A DNA stretch of 46,742 bases from Amaricoccus sp047275745 (GCF_047275745.1 NZ_JBKQWU010000026.1:1-46742), one strand, 5' to 3'. Counted from the first letter of the stretch, positions 7,486 through 15,651 are shown. A program made the numbers and translations. Notes: generated from the sequence alone by a model not told the origin.

Positions 7486-8784
7486 TCAAACTTCGGCGAA
7501 GGCGACGAAGGCGGGGGACGAGACGGGCGTCTCGCCGATCCTGGTGAGCCCGCCGGTCCGGGGATCGACGCGATAGGCCAGGACCGCGTTCGCCGGCCGG
7601 TCCGCGACGAGCACGAACGAGCCCGCGGGGTCGAACGCGAAGCTCCGCGCGGCGAGGCCGGGATGCACGGACTTGGCCAGCGGGACGTGCCCTTCGCGCC
7701 GGAGTTGGCCGCCCTCCGCGATGCTGAACCAGGCGAGCGAGTCCTCGCCGCGGTTGTTGACGTAGACGAACCCGCCGTTGGGATGGAGCCGCAGGTCGGC
7801 CGGTTCGTTGAGGCCTTCGAATTCCGCCGCGACCGAGCTCTTCCGGTCGATCAGCGCGATCGCGCCGTTCGCCCTGTCGAAGCTGAACGACGCGATGCCG
7901 GAAGCGAATTCGAGCGTCGCGTAGAACCGGTCGCCCGACGGGTCGAACACGATATGCCGCGGGCCGGTCTGGTCCGGCATCCTGAACGAGTTGACCAGCG
8001 TCAGCCTGTCCGCCACGCTGAAGACACGGATCTCGTCCGTGCCCTTGTCTCCGACAAGCAGCCATTGTCCGGAAGGATCGACGACGGCCGAATGGGCGTG
8101 CGCGCTCGCCTGTCCGTGACCGCCCGCCTGTGGCGAGGTGTTGGGGTCGAGACCATGTCCCTCGACGACCACCAGATCGCGGATGCCTTCGAGCCGGCCG
8201 TCGGAGCCGATGCCGAGCATGACGACGGTCGAGTCGTCATAGAGGTACTCGACCCCCCAGCTTCCGTCGTCGAGCTTCCTGACATGCTCGACATGCTCGA
8301 AGCTTCCGTGGTTCGCGGAGAAGAGTAGCCCCGCCGCCTCGTTCATCGACAGGTAGGTGGGAAAGGGCCCGGGTGTCACGACCGCGTTCAGGGCCGCCAG
8401 CTTGCCGGTGCCCGGCTCGACGGAGAAGGCATGGACGCCCGCCGCCGGACCCTGGGGGCCCCTGCCGTCCGTCTTGCGCTCGTCAACCGAATAGAGCGCC
8501 TTGTACCGCGGGGAATAGGCGAGAAATCCCGCCTCGCCCGGCTCATCCACATGCTCGATGACCGTCAGTTCCTCGCCGCCGGGGGATACCGCGAACGAGG
8601 TGATCCCGCCGCCCTTGCCCCGTTCGTCCGCGTAGGCGCCGACGAAGGCGATCGTCTTCAGTCCCGTCGATGTCATGGTCCTTCCATCCTCCGCCCAGGC
8701 GACCGCCGCGCCGAAATGCCTCAGGGCCAGCAGGCTCGCGCCCGCGCCGGCGAGCAGGTCGCGTCGCTTGACGTTGATCTTCAT
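7486..8784 (-). CDS. Tat-exported lactonase-like seven-bladed beta-propeller protein
   Basis: A 432-residue protein of the 6-phosphogluconolactonase-like beta-propeller family (Lactonase, PF10282). It begins with a twin-arginine-type leader (KRRDLLAGAGASLLALRHFG, then AVAWA), suggesting export in folded form to the periplasm. Propeller repeats include FLAYSPRYKALYSVDE, HAHSAVVDPSGQWLLVGDKG, GPRHIVFDPSGDRFYATLE and DLRLHPNGGFVYVNNRGEDS. Relatives hydrolyse sugar lactones or act as uncharacterised propellers. It sits 25 nt downstream of the TIM-barrel gene in the glycoside operon, so it may open a lactone or anhydro product of the oxidised sugar. The exact reaction is unproven. Confidence 0.85.
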   Translation of the reverse strand: MKINVKRRDLLAGAGASLLALRHFGAAVAWAEDGRTMTSTGLKTIAFVGAYADERGKGGGITSFAVSPGGEELTVIEHVDEPGEAGFLAYSPRYKALYSVDERKTDGRGPQGPAAGVHAFSVEPGTGKLAALNAVVTPGPFPTYLSMNEAAGLLFSANHGSFEHVEHVRKLDDGSWGVEYLYDDSTVVMLGIGSDGRLEGIRDLVVVEGHGLDPNTSPQAGGHGQASAHAHSAVVDPSGQWLLVGDKGTDEIRVFSVADRLTLVNSFRMPDQTGPRHIVFDPSGDRFYATLEFASGIASFSFDRANGAIALIDRKSSVAAEFEGLNEPADLRLHPNGGFVYVNNRGEDSLAWFSIAEGGQLRREGHVPLAKSVHPGLAARSFAFDPAGSFVLVADRPANAVLAYRVDPRTGGLTRIGETPVSSPAFVAFAEV

Positions 8785-8809
8785 GGTTTCACCTCCCTCC
8801 GGCAGCGCT

Positions 8810-9931
8810 TCACGCCGCCAGACGGCGCAGCATCGACTGGTGCCGGCGGACCTGCTCGACCTCGTTCTCGAGATGCGCGCGATCGCGGTCCTGGAAGTAG
8901 CGCTGGCCCTCGTATTCGGTGTTCACATAGCCCTCGTAGCCGCCGTCCCGGAGCGCGCCGATGGCGCCCGCGTAATCGATCGAAAGCTCGTGGAACTGAT
9001 CCGTCGTCCCCTCGACGAGCGACATGTTGTTGAACTTGCCGTGGACGCTCACGACATGCGGGACGAGCTGGCGCAGCGTGTCGGGCGAGGTGCCCGACAT
9101 CATCAGCGCCTCGGCGACGACGACATGGTCGATGCGGTTGGGGTTCGCGATCCGGCTTTCGGTGAAGGCGCGCACGCCCTCGAAGGCTGGACGCAGGCTC
9201 GGCTTCGCATCGCCCGAATTGAGGAACTGGTTGAGGTCGGAGCGGATATTGCCGGCGGTCTCGGTCGACATGTCGATCGCGGTGAAGGGCGCGTTGCCAT
9301 CCCTCAGCATCAGCGCGAGATCGACCGCGGCCTCGCAGGCCTCGGGACGGGCGCCGCGTCGCACGAACCAGTCGAGCATCACCTCGGAGGGGCGGAACTG
9401 GAAGATGCCGAAATCGGGGACGATGCCGAGATGGCTCCGCCCGGTCTTCTCGACGAAATCGACGATCTCCGTGACCTGCGCGCCTTCGAGCGGCATCGGC
9501 TGATGCACCTCGCGGCCGATCCGGATGTCGAGTTCCTCCGCCACCGGCAGCGCGCGCAGGATCACATCCATCGGCGCGGTCGAGAGGACGCGCACGTTCC
9601 GGAAGCCGAGGCGCTTCGCGAGCCGGATGTCCGAGCGGAGCCGCTCCGCGCATTCCTCATGCGTCATCACATGGTCGCGGAACTGGAGCACGTCCATGCC
9701 CACATCCATCGTGACCGGCACCGTGCCATAGTCCCGCATCCAGCCATGCCAGGTCTCGATGAAGGCTTCGCCCGGGTCGGGGTAGCGGCGGAGCGACATC
9801 TCGTCGATGATCTCGACCCCGTCCGCGCCGGGCAAGTTCCGGCTCAGCTCGCGGATCTGGTCCTCGAGCATCAGCTCCTTGAAGAATTGCGACTGCTGGT
9901 AGCTGTAGAAGGAAACGCCGAGCTTGAACAT
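8810..9931 (-). CDS. TIM-barrel sugar isomerase-like protein, candidate (C-)glycoside deglycosidase alpha subunit
   Basis: A 373-residue xylose isomerase-like TIM barrel. A metal-binding tetrad of the usual order is visible: Glu141 (REVHQP), Asp173 (VPDFG), His297 (VSVHGKF) and Glu339 (VNTEYEG). The family includes the alpha subunits of C-glycoside deglycosidases and 3-keto-glucoside lyases. Its start overlaps the stop of the DUF6379 gene in TGATG, so the two are translationally coupled, as expected for subunits of one complex. A longer in-frame extension to 10159 overlaps DUF6379 throughout and was rejected. The likely role is removal of the aglycone from a 3-oxo-glucoside by a metal-dependent elimination. 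C- versus O-glycoside specificity cannot be told from sequence. Confidence 0.8.
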   Translation of the reverse strand: MFKLGVSFYSYQQSQFFKELMLEDQIRELSRNLPGADGVEIIDEMSLRRYPDPGEAFIETWHGWMRDYGTVPVTMDVGMDVLQFRDHVMTHEECAERLRSDIRLAKRLGFRNVRVLSTAPMDVILRALPVAEELDIRIGREVHQPMPLEGAQVTEIVDFVEKTGRSHLGIVPDFGIFQFRPSEVMLDWFVRRGARPEACEAAVDLALMLRDGNAPFTAIDMSTETAGNIRSDLNQFLNSGDAKPSLRPAFEGVRAFTESRIANPNRIDHVVVAEALMMSGTSPDTLRQLVPHVVSVHGKFNNMSLVEGTTDQFHELSIDYAGAIGALRDGGYEGYVNTEYEGQRYFQDRDRAHLENEVEQVRRHQSMLRRLAA

Positions 9932-10398
9932 CACAGAGTCTCCGCCGCGTTGAGTTCGATCGTGTAGGTGACAATCTCGGGCGCCTTGTCCGAGCCCGCG
10001 CCGGTTCCGGGCCGGGGCGGGTCGCGCACCCAGTCCTCGTCCGTCGGCCGGTAGCCATAGGCCGCGAGCACCGACTGCTGGAACCGGATCACATGGGCGC
10101 CCGCGCCGAGCCCGCCGGGGCAGGCGACATGCAGGATGCCTTCGTCGTCGTAGTCCCAATGCTCCCAGACCGCCGTCCTGATCTCCTCGAAGGAGCGCGG
10201 GGGCACGCCGTTGATCTCGAAGCTCTGGACGCTCCTCGGATAATCGACGCCGTCGATCTCGAGGAAATAGCCGTTGTGGAGCGAGAGGAACACGCCCCGG
10301 TAGTTGGCGTTGCGGACCGCGAGGCTGAAGCCGACGACCTCGCCGTCGCGGGTCTCGTTGCAGAGGCTGTCTTCGCGGATCAGGAATTTCTCGAACAT
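9931..10398 (-). CDS. DUF6379 protein, C-glycoside deglycosidase beta-subunit family
   Basis: A 155-residue protein matching the small beta-sandwich subunit of C-glycoside deglycosidases. Shared features are the opening MFEKFLIREDSLCN, EVVGFSLAVRNANYRG, FLEIDG, FEINGV and the PGGLGAG segment near residue 95-101. Known members (CarB/DgpB type) pair with a TIM-barrel subunit and cleave the C-C bond between a 3-oxo-sugar and an aromatic aglycone. The start at 10398 has GGGAAGGG about 8 nt upstream; the 16-residue upstream extension was not used. The C-terminal tail after about residue 115 is longer than the recognisable domain. Family placement is from recall, not a search. Confidence 0.78.
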   Translation of the reverse strand: MFEKFLIREDSLCNETRDGEVVGFSLAVRNANYRGVFLSLHNGYFLEIDGVDYPRSVQSFEINGVPPRSFEEIRTAVWEHWDYDDEGILHVACPGGLGAGAHVIRFQQSVLAAYGYRPTDEDWVRDPPRPGTGAGSDKAPEIVTYTIELNAAETL

Positions 10399-10456
10399 CT
10401 GCTTTACCCTTCCCGCCCGAGGCGGTGTTTCGTGAATGATCTGCAAGGCGTACCGA

Positions 10457-11722
10457 TCAGGCTTGGGCCGTCTCCGTCGCGGCGGCGGGCTCCCGCTCCG
10501 GCCTGAAGAACAGGGTCCAGATGATGGCTGTCAGGATCGCGCAGCCGATCGGGAAGGACCAGACCGGCCACCAGTCGGCCGCCACCGCCGCCGGATTCGC
10601 CGCGACCGTCCGGCCGAAGATCACGCCCGCGACCAGCGCGCCGATGCCAGAGCCGAGACCGGAGACGACGAGGATCAGGAGGCTCTGCGCCTGGTTCTTC
10701 AGTTCCGGCGGCGACTGCCGGTCGATGTACATCGCACTCAGGATCAGGAAGAAGTCATTGCAGATCCCGTGCAGCGCCACCCCGAGGATCGCGAGCGGTG
10801 CCTGGCCGTCGGCGGCCAGCATGAAGAGCACGAAGCGCACGCCCCACATCCCCATGCCGAGCAGGATCGACCATTTGATGCCGAGCCGCGCCAGCGCGAA
10901 GGGGATCGTCACGATGAAGACGACCTCGGACACCTGGCCGATGGCGAGGACGCCCGCCACATTCTCGATGCCGAGCGCCGCGAGATAGGGCGAGGCGAAG
11001 GTGTTGTAGACGCCGAGCGAGATCGAGGTCAGCAGCGCGCAGACGATCAGCACGGTGAAGTTCCGCTTCCGGAAGAGCACGAAGGCGCGCGCGCCGATGA
11101 TGTCGCCGAGCGCGAGCTTGGCGCCCTTGGCCGGGGGCGGCGTGCGGGGCAGGACGAGCGAGAACACGCCGAAAGCGAAGCTCGCGACCGCCGCGACCAC
11201 GAAGACGCCGGTCGAAGCGGAAAGCCCGAGCCCGCCGACGAAGAGCCCCGCGACCACCCAACCGACCGTGCCGAACACCCGGATGTAGGGAAAGATCCGG
11301 TCGTTTCCGGCCAGATGCGCCAGGGCGATCGCATTGGTGAGGCCGAGCGTCGGCATGAAGAGGATCATGTATCCGAGGATCAGGAGCAGCACGAGGCCGG
11401 CATTGCCCGCCCCCACCGCCGAGGGCACGCAGAGCAGCACGAGCCCGCCTGCGACATGCAGGAAGCCGAGCAGCCGCTGTGACTGGAAGAACCGATCGCC
11501 GAGCGCGCCGAGAAAGAGCGGCGAGATGATCGCCGCGACCGCCGCGAGCGAATAGGCGGTGCCGATGATCATCGGAAGCTCGTTGGTCGCCAGCACCAGC
11601 CCGAGCGTCGCGAACCAGGAGCCGAAGACGATGAACTCCAGCAGCATCATGATGCTGAGCCGGTAGATCGGCGCCCGTCCTGTCGGGGTCGCGCCGGAGG
11701 CATTCAACGAAGGCGCATGCAT
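10457..11722 (-). CDS. MFS transporter, nucleoside:H+ symporter (NHS)-like
   Basis: A 421-residue membrane protein with about 12 helices, resembling NupG/XapB-type and LacY-like MFS proteins (opening RLSIMMLLEFIVFGSWFATLG; later ALHGICNDFFLILSAMYIDRQSPP). NHS-like carriers are often found beside TIM-barrel isomerases and GMC or GFO-IDH oxidoreductases of glycoside pathways, so it probably imports the glycoside rather than a nucleoside. The start MHAPSLNASG follows GGGAGGACCC at 6-7 nt. It is first in the six-gene minus-strand operon, 58 nt before DUF6379. The substrate assignment is an inference from context. Confidence 0.8.
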   Translation of the reverse strand: MHAPSLNASGATPTGRAPIYRLSIMMLLEFIVFGSWFATLGLVLATNELPMIIGTAYSLAAVAAIISPLFLGALGDRFFQSQRLLGFLHVAGGLVLLCVPSAVGAGNAGLVLLLILGYMILFMPTLGLTNAIALAHLAGNDRIFPYIRVFGTVGWVVAGLFVGGLGLSASTGVFVVAAVASFAFGVFSLVLPRTPPPAKGAKLALGDIIGARAFVLFRKRNFTVLIVCALLTSISLGVYNTFASPYLAALGIENVAGVLAIGQVSEVVFIVTIPFALARLGIKWSILLGMGMWGVRFVLFMLAADGQAPLAILGVALHGICNDFFLILSAMYIDRQSPPELKNQAQSLLILVVSGLGSGIGALVAGVIFGRTVAANPAAVAADWWPVWSFPIGCAILTAIIWTLFFRPEREPAAATETAQA

Positions 11723-11874
11723 TTGGGTCCTCCCGCCAGATCGTTCATTTATGGAATGATTATTGGTTTCTTGAGTGATAAATAGCCCATAATCGTCGGT
11801 ATGACAATTCATATCCGCCAAATATGGGCATCATGGCGCGCATCATGTGATTTATGGATCGAACCATGAACGAT
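11723..11874 (-). promoter_or_regulatory. Promoter and operator region of the glycoside operon
   Basis: This AT-rich stretch precedes the transporter start. On the minus strand TTGTCA (11807-11802) is followed after 17 nt by TATTTA (11784-11779), a modest sigma-70-like pair. The 9-bp sequence ATCGTTCAT (11740-11748) is repeated in inverted form, ATGAACGAT, at 11866-11874 and could be a pair of operator sites bridged by a repressor such as the operon's own ROK protein. GCATCATG also occurs twice around 11829-11847. Confidence 0.4.
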
Positions 11875-11979
11875 TCCGCTCCGGTTTCCCCGATCATTCG
11901 GCTGGAAGACTTCCGCCCGCGATCCTTCCCCGAACCGGACTAGTCCCGGGGACGCCCTCCCCCCCCCCCGGACACGACG

Positions 11980-12008
11980 AAGCCGCGCCGGGGACCCGGC
12001 GCGGCCTT
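11980..12008 (-). terminator. Hairpin downstream of the Rieske oxygenase gene
   Basis: A stem of about 10 bp, GCCGCGCCGG/CCGGCGCGGC, with a GGAC-type loop lies about 30 nt past the minus-strand Rieske gene. The flanking AA/TT extends the stem imperfectly. There is no U-run; a run of 11 C (11 G in the transcript) follows at 11959-11969. It would end the demethylase transcript before the glycoside operon promoter. Confidence 0.5.
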
Positions 12009-12037
12009 CCCGCTGGTCTCGCTGGTCCTCAGCTTCG

Positions 12038-13162
12038 TTACCGGGCCGCGCTCCCCTGCCGGCCCTCCGTCATCGCCTTGCGGTACATGATCCTGCGGGC
12101 CATCAGGCCCGGGCGGTCGGGCGCGAAGCTCATGTCGAACTGCTGTTCCTCGTCGCGCTTGACCACTTCCATGATCCATTCCAGCGCCTCGACATCCTCG
12201 TAATAGGCCTTGGCGGAGGCTTCGCGCAGGAAGGTGTCGATCCCGGGATCGGCGGGTTTGAAATCGCGGGAGTTGAACCACCAGTAGTGGATCGACGTGT
12301 TGGTCTCCGGCGTGAAGATGTGGGTGATGTAGTAGCGGTAGCGCTCCGGCTCGTCGCCCTCCGGGGCGGGATCGATGATCTCGGCATAGGCGCGGTGCAC
12401 GGCGGGGCTGACGAAACGCGCCTCCGAGGTCCGGGTGACGCGCTTGTGCATGATATTGGCGGGCTTGCCGTAGACCGCGGGCGGCGGCGCGTTGTCGAGC
12501 CGGCGCCGGATCACCACCTGATCGCCATCCACCTCGGCCGTCAGGCGCGAGCGCGCATATTCGGGCGTACCCACCGTGTCGGGATGCAGGAACGGGAAAT
12601 GCGTCTGGTCGATCAGGTTCTCGTGCATCCCCACGTAGTCGGCCTTGATGTGGAAATCGCCGGTCACCGTGCCCCAGTCCGTATCCTCGAGCCAGGGCAG
12701 CTCCGGGATCAGCCCCTCGTCGGCCAGGTCCGGCGATCCCATCCAGATCCAGGTGATCGGGCCGCGGTCCGCGACCGGGAAGGTACGCACGGCGGCGGAG
12801 GCCGGGGCGCTGTTCAGCGCCGGCATGTGCACGCACATTCCGTCGGCGTTGAAGGCCATGCCGTGATAGCCGCAGACGAGCGTGTCGCCCTCAAGCTTGC
12901 CCTTGGCGAGCGGGAAGGAGCGGTGGGGGCAGCGGTTGCGCATCGCGACGGGGCGCCCGTCCCCGGTCCGGTAGAGCACGACATCGATGCCGAGCAGCCG
13001 GCGCGCGAGCGGGACGCGGCCGATCTCGGCGGAGCGGCCGGCGGCGTACCAGCAGTTCCGGACGAGCGGCGTGGCGTAATTGGCGAAATCATCGCCGCCA
13101 CCCGGCGCCATCGCCTCGAAGATGGCGTTCTCTTCCTGGATCTTGCGGTCAATCGTTCCCAT
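12038..13162 (-). CDS. Rieske non-heme iron oxygenase, VanA-like (aromatic O-demethylase or ring oxygenase)
   Basis: A 374-residue oxygenase component. The Rieske [2Fe-2S] motif is Cys78-x-His80 (RCPHRSF) and Cys97-x2-His100 (VCGYHG). The mononuclear iron site has ENLIDQTHFPFLH with His188 and His193; Asp185 is in place as the electron bridge. The length and architecture fit the vanillate O-demethylase/phthalate oxygenase (VanA) group, which takes methoxyl groups off aromatics. Its reductase partner lies 13 nt upstream in the same operon. The substrate is not defined. Given the neighbouring glycoside operon, it might act on methoxylated aglycones or lignin monomers. Confidence 0.85.
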   Translation of the reverse strand: MGTIDRKIQEENAIFEAMAPGGGDDFANYATPLVRNCWYAAGRSAEIGRVPLARRLLGIDVVLYRTGDGRPVAMRNRCPHRSFPLAKGKLEGDTLVCGYHGMAFNADGMCVHMPALNSAPASAAVRTFPVADRGPITWIWMGSPDLADEGLIPELPWLEDTDWGTVTGDFHIKADYVGMHENLIDQTHFPFLHPDTVGTPEYARSRLTAEVDGDQVVIRRRLDNAPPPAVYGKPANIMHKRVTRTSEARFVSPAVHRAYAEIIDPAPEGDEPERYRYYITHIFTPETNTSIHYWWFNSRDFKPADPGIDTFLREASAKAYYEDVEALEWIMEVVKRDEEQQFDMSFAPDRPGLMARRIMYRKAMTEGRQGSAAR

Positions 13163-13175
13163 GGGGTCTGTCCTC

Positions 13176-14201
13176 TTATCTGATATCGAGCTTGAGCGTC
13201 GCCGCGTTCGAGATGCGCGAGCAGCAGATGCACATCCGCCGTCCCTCGGCCCGCTCCTCGGGGCTGAGGAAGCTGTCGCGGTGGTCGATCCGCGCCTCGC
13301 CTGGATCGACTTCGGTCAGGCAGAGACCGCATTCGCCCCGGCGGCAGTCGGAGAGCGTGTCGACGCCCGCCTGTTCGAGCGCGTCGAGAATGGTGACGCC
13401 CGCGCCGACATGGATCACCCGGCCATCGCGGAGCTCGACATCGAGCCCGGTGTCCTCGGGCCGGTGCGCGGCGTTGAAGACTTCGTAGCGGACCCGCTCT
13501 GGCGACCATCCGAGCCTTTCGGCGGCGGCCGCGATCGTCTCGATCATCGGGCCGGGGCCGCAGATGTAGACGACGGTGCCTTCGGGCTGGGCCGCGAGGA
13601 CCGCCTCGAAATCCGGGAAACCGGAGCGGTCGGATTCGTGGATCGTGACGCGGTCACCTCCGATCGCCTCCACTGCTTCGGCGAAGGCCATGTCGCTCCG
13701 GTTCCGGCCGGCGTAGAACATGCCATACGGGCGCTTGCGGAACTTGAGCGACCGCGTCATCGGCACGATCGGCGTGATCCCGACGCCGCCCGCGATCAGG
13801 AGGACATGCGGCGCGTCCCGGCCGAGACGGAAGGTCCCGATCGGCCGCGACACCTGAAGCCGGGTCCCCTCGCGGAAGGTCGCGTGGATGAAGGCCGAGC
13901 CTCGGGAGCGGTTCTCGCGCTGGACGGCGATGCGCCAGAAGGGCTCGGGGGCGTACCCGGGCTCGTACTCGGGCGAGAGCGGCCCGACGAGCGAGTAGTG
14001 CCTCAGGAAGCGGCCGGCCGGGCCGCCGAAGCGCAGTTCGATGTGGCTTCCGGCCTCGCCCGGCGGCAGAGCGGAGCCATCCGCCGCGCCGATGAGAAAT
14101 TCCGAAATCCGGTCGGTGAGGTCGCGGCGGCCGATGATTTCGGCATTGAGATACTTGCTGGCCGCCGGCTGTGTCATGGCTGTGGGTGTGGTGGCTGTCA
14201 A
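13176..14201 (-). CDS. VanB-like oxidoreductase (FMN/NAD domain plus C-terminal plant-type ferredoxin)
   Basis: An electron-transfer partner of the Rieske oxygenase, about 341 residues. A ferredoxin-reductase-like flavin domain (RHYSLVGP) is followed by an NAD domain (LLIAGGVGITPIVPM, YICGPGPMI). A C-terminal [2Fe-2S] ferredoxin domain has DCRRGECGLC and CICCS, the Cys-x4-Cys-x2-Cys...Cys pattern. This is the phthalate dioxygenase reductase/VanB layout. The start is uncertain: an ATG at 14222 lies before GGGAGGAG, whereas a TTG at 14201 follows that Shine-Dalgarno at a good distance and was preferred. An ATG further in (MTQPAAS) is also possible. It is divergent from the LysR gene. Confidence 0.85.
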   Translation of the reverse strand: MTATTPTAMTQPAASKYLNAEIIGRRDLTDRISEFLIGAADGSALPPGEAGSHIELRFGGPAGRFLRHYSLVGPLSPEYEPGYAPEPFWRIAVQRENRSRGSAFIHATFREGTRLQVSRPIGTFRLGRDAPHVLLIAGGVGITPIVPMTRSLKFRKRPYGMFYAGRNRSDMAFAEAVEAIGGDRVTIHESDRSGFPDFEAVLAAQPEGTVVYICGPGPMIETIAAAAERLGWSPERVRYEVFNAAHRPEDTGLDVELRDGRVIHVGAGVTILDALEQAGVDTLSDCRRGECGLCLTEVDPGEARIDHRDSFLSPEERAEGRRMCICCSRISNAATLKLDIR

Positions 14202-14255
14202 CGTGGCTCCTCCCTTTGTCATGGAGCTATAGACGGGCCCGACCGGCGAGGCTTA

Positions 14256-14297
14256 TGCGAATTCAGGATAGACCATCGCAATTCCGCCATAATGCGA
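14256..14297. promoter_or_regulatory. Candidate LysR binding region with three TGCGA half-sites
   Basis: TGCGA at 14256-14260, its inverted copy TCGCA at 14276-14280, and TGCGA again at 14293-14297 lie between the divergent reductase and LysR genes. Inverted half-sites of this kind are typical of LysR-type operators. Three regularly arranged half-sites are notable because the regulator has two HTH domains. Binding is inferred. Confidence 0.4.
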
Positions 14298-14388
14298 CCT
14301 GGCGGCCGGCGACGACCGGTTGGCCCATGCTCGACCGCCCGGCGGGCGGATGATATAGCGGAAATCGACTCTGCCATTCAGATCCGGC

Positions 14389-15651
14389 ATGATGCCAGTG
14401 AACCGCCCGCCCCAAACCGCGTCCCAGGTCGTGTCCCAGGCCGCGCCCGAACCCGCCCTCGAAATCCGCGAAATCCTCGCGATCGACGCGGTTGCGCGGA
14501 CCCGGAGCTTCCGGACCGCCGCCGAGCTCATCAACACCACGCAACCGACGCTCTCGCGCCTCATCGCCTCCGCGGAGCGGATGCTTGGCACGGCGCTGTT
14601 CTCGCGCGGCTGGTCCGGGGCGGAGACGACGCCGCCCGGGGATGTCGCGGCGCGCGTCTGCCGCGCGGTGATCGCGGCGATCGACAATTCCGAGCGCACG
14701 ATCTTCCCCGATCGCGAACTCGGCCGCGAAGGGCTCCGGCTCCGGCTCAACCTGCGAAACGTCCATCTCCAGGCCATCGAGGCCGTGACGCGGGAGGGCA
14801 GCGTGACGCTCGCCGCGAAACGCCTCGGCCGGGGCCAGCCCGAACTCAGCCGCGCGCTGTCCGATTTCTCCAAGCGCCTCGGGGTCGAACTCTTCGAGCG
14901 GCGGGCCTCCGGCATGGCTCCGCTGGCCCCGGCCCATGAGCTCACGGCGCTGAGCGGCCGGATCGCCTATCTCCTCGGCCTCCTGCCCGAACAACTGGGT
15001 GAGCTGAACGGCGCGGTGGTGGGGCGGGTCTCGATCGGCATGCTGCCCTTCTCGGGCCAGGATCTAATCGCGCGCAGCTTCGCCCGGCTCACGAACCTGC
15101 ATCCGAACGTGCGCCTCGCCTGCGTGCCGGGCAGCTACAACGGTCTCGTCGAGGCGCTCCGCCGGCGCGAGATCGACCGGATCGTCGGCGTGCTGCGCGG
15201 GGGCGACTGTCCGGAAGGGCTGATCGAGGATCATCTCTATGACGAACGGTTCACGGTCGTCGCCCGGCGCGATCATCCGCTGCGGGCGGCGGGCGAGGAT
15301 CTCGCGGCGCTCGCCGCCACGAAATGGGTGGTGGCGCCGCATTGAACCCCGGTCCGCGCGCATTTCGAGGCGGTCTTCGCAGCTTTCCGGCTCACGCCGC
15401 CGACGCAGACCTGCGAGATGCTGTCCTTCGGCGCGGCCGAGCAGATGCTGGTCGAGAGCAATTCCGCCGCGATGCTGACCTATGGCGAACGCCGGCTCCG
15501 GAGCCTGCGCCCGGAACTGCGCGAGGTCCGGACACCCTTCCCGGCGGCCGCCGCGCCGATCGGGATCACCCGGCCCCGGAACGCGCCCGAGGAACCCGCG
15601 CCCCGCGCCTTCGAGGAGATCCTGCGCGCCCTCGTCCGCGAGGAGGCGTAG
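14389..15651 (+). pseudogene. LysR-type regulator with tandem HTH domains, interrupted by an in-frame TGA
   Basis: The first 318 codons (to TGA at 15343-15345) contain two LysR-type HTH regions. One spans about residues 25-85 (TAAELINTTQPTLSRLI, LGTALFSR) and the second about 125-182 (TLAAKRLGRGQPELSRAL, LGVELFERR). Part of the substrate-binding domain follows. After the TGA the same frame continues without another stop to TAG at 15649-15651 and still reads as LysR substrate-binding domain (TPVRAHFEAVFAAF, EMLSFGAAEQMLVES). One nonsense change therefore removed about the last 100 residues. A sequencing error is possible. If truncated, effector sensing would be damaged while DNA binding could remain. 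It probably controlled the divergent demethylase genes. Confidence 0.78.

Noticed and set aside
4243..8328. Very long plus-strand open frame of 1361 codons
   Set aside because: It is antisense to the ROK, GMC and lactonase genes, rich in Arg, Asp and Glu, has no family-like motifs, and arises from GC-skewed codon use of the real minus-strand genes.
11765..11778. GGTTTCTTGAGTGA, resembling the terminal repeat seen at both window ends
   Set aside because: Eleven leading bases match, but there is no partner repeat, no transposase frame at 52 nt, and it sits in an AT-rich promoter region. A chance match or minor remnant is more likely.
11854..11943. A 29-codon plus-strand frame in the divergent gap (MDRTMNDSAPVSPIIRLEDF...)
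   Set aside because: There is no ribosome-binding site before either ATG and no recognisable family; too short to support from sequence alone.
15343..15345. TGA read as selenocysteine in the LysR protein
   Set aside because: LysR proteins do not use selenocysteine and no bacterial SECIS-like hairpin was recognised just after the codon; a nonsense mutation is simpler.
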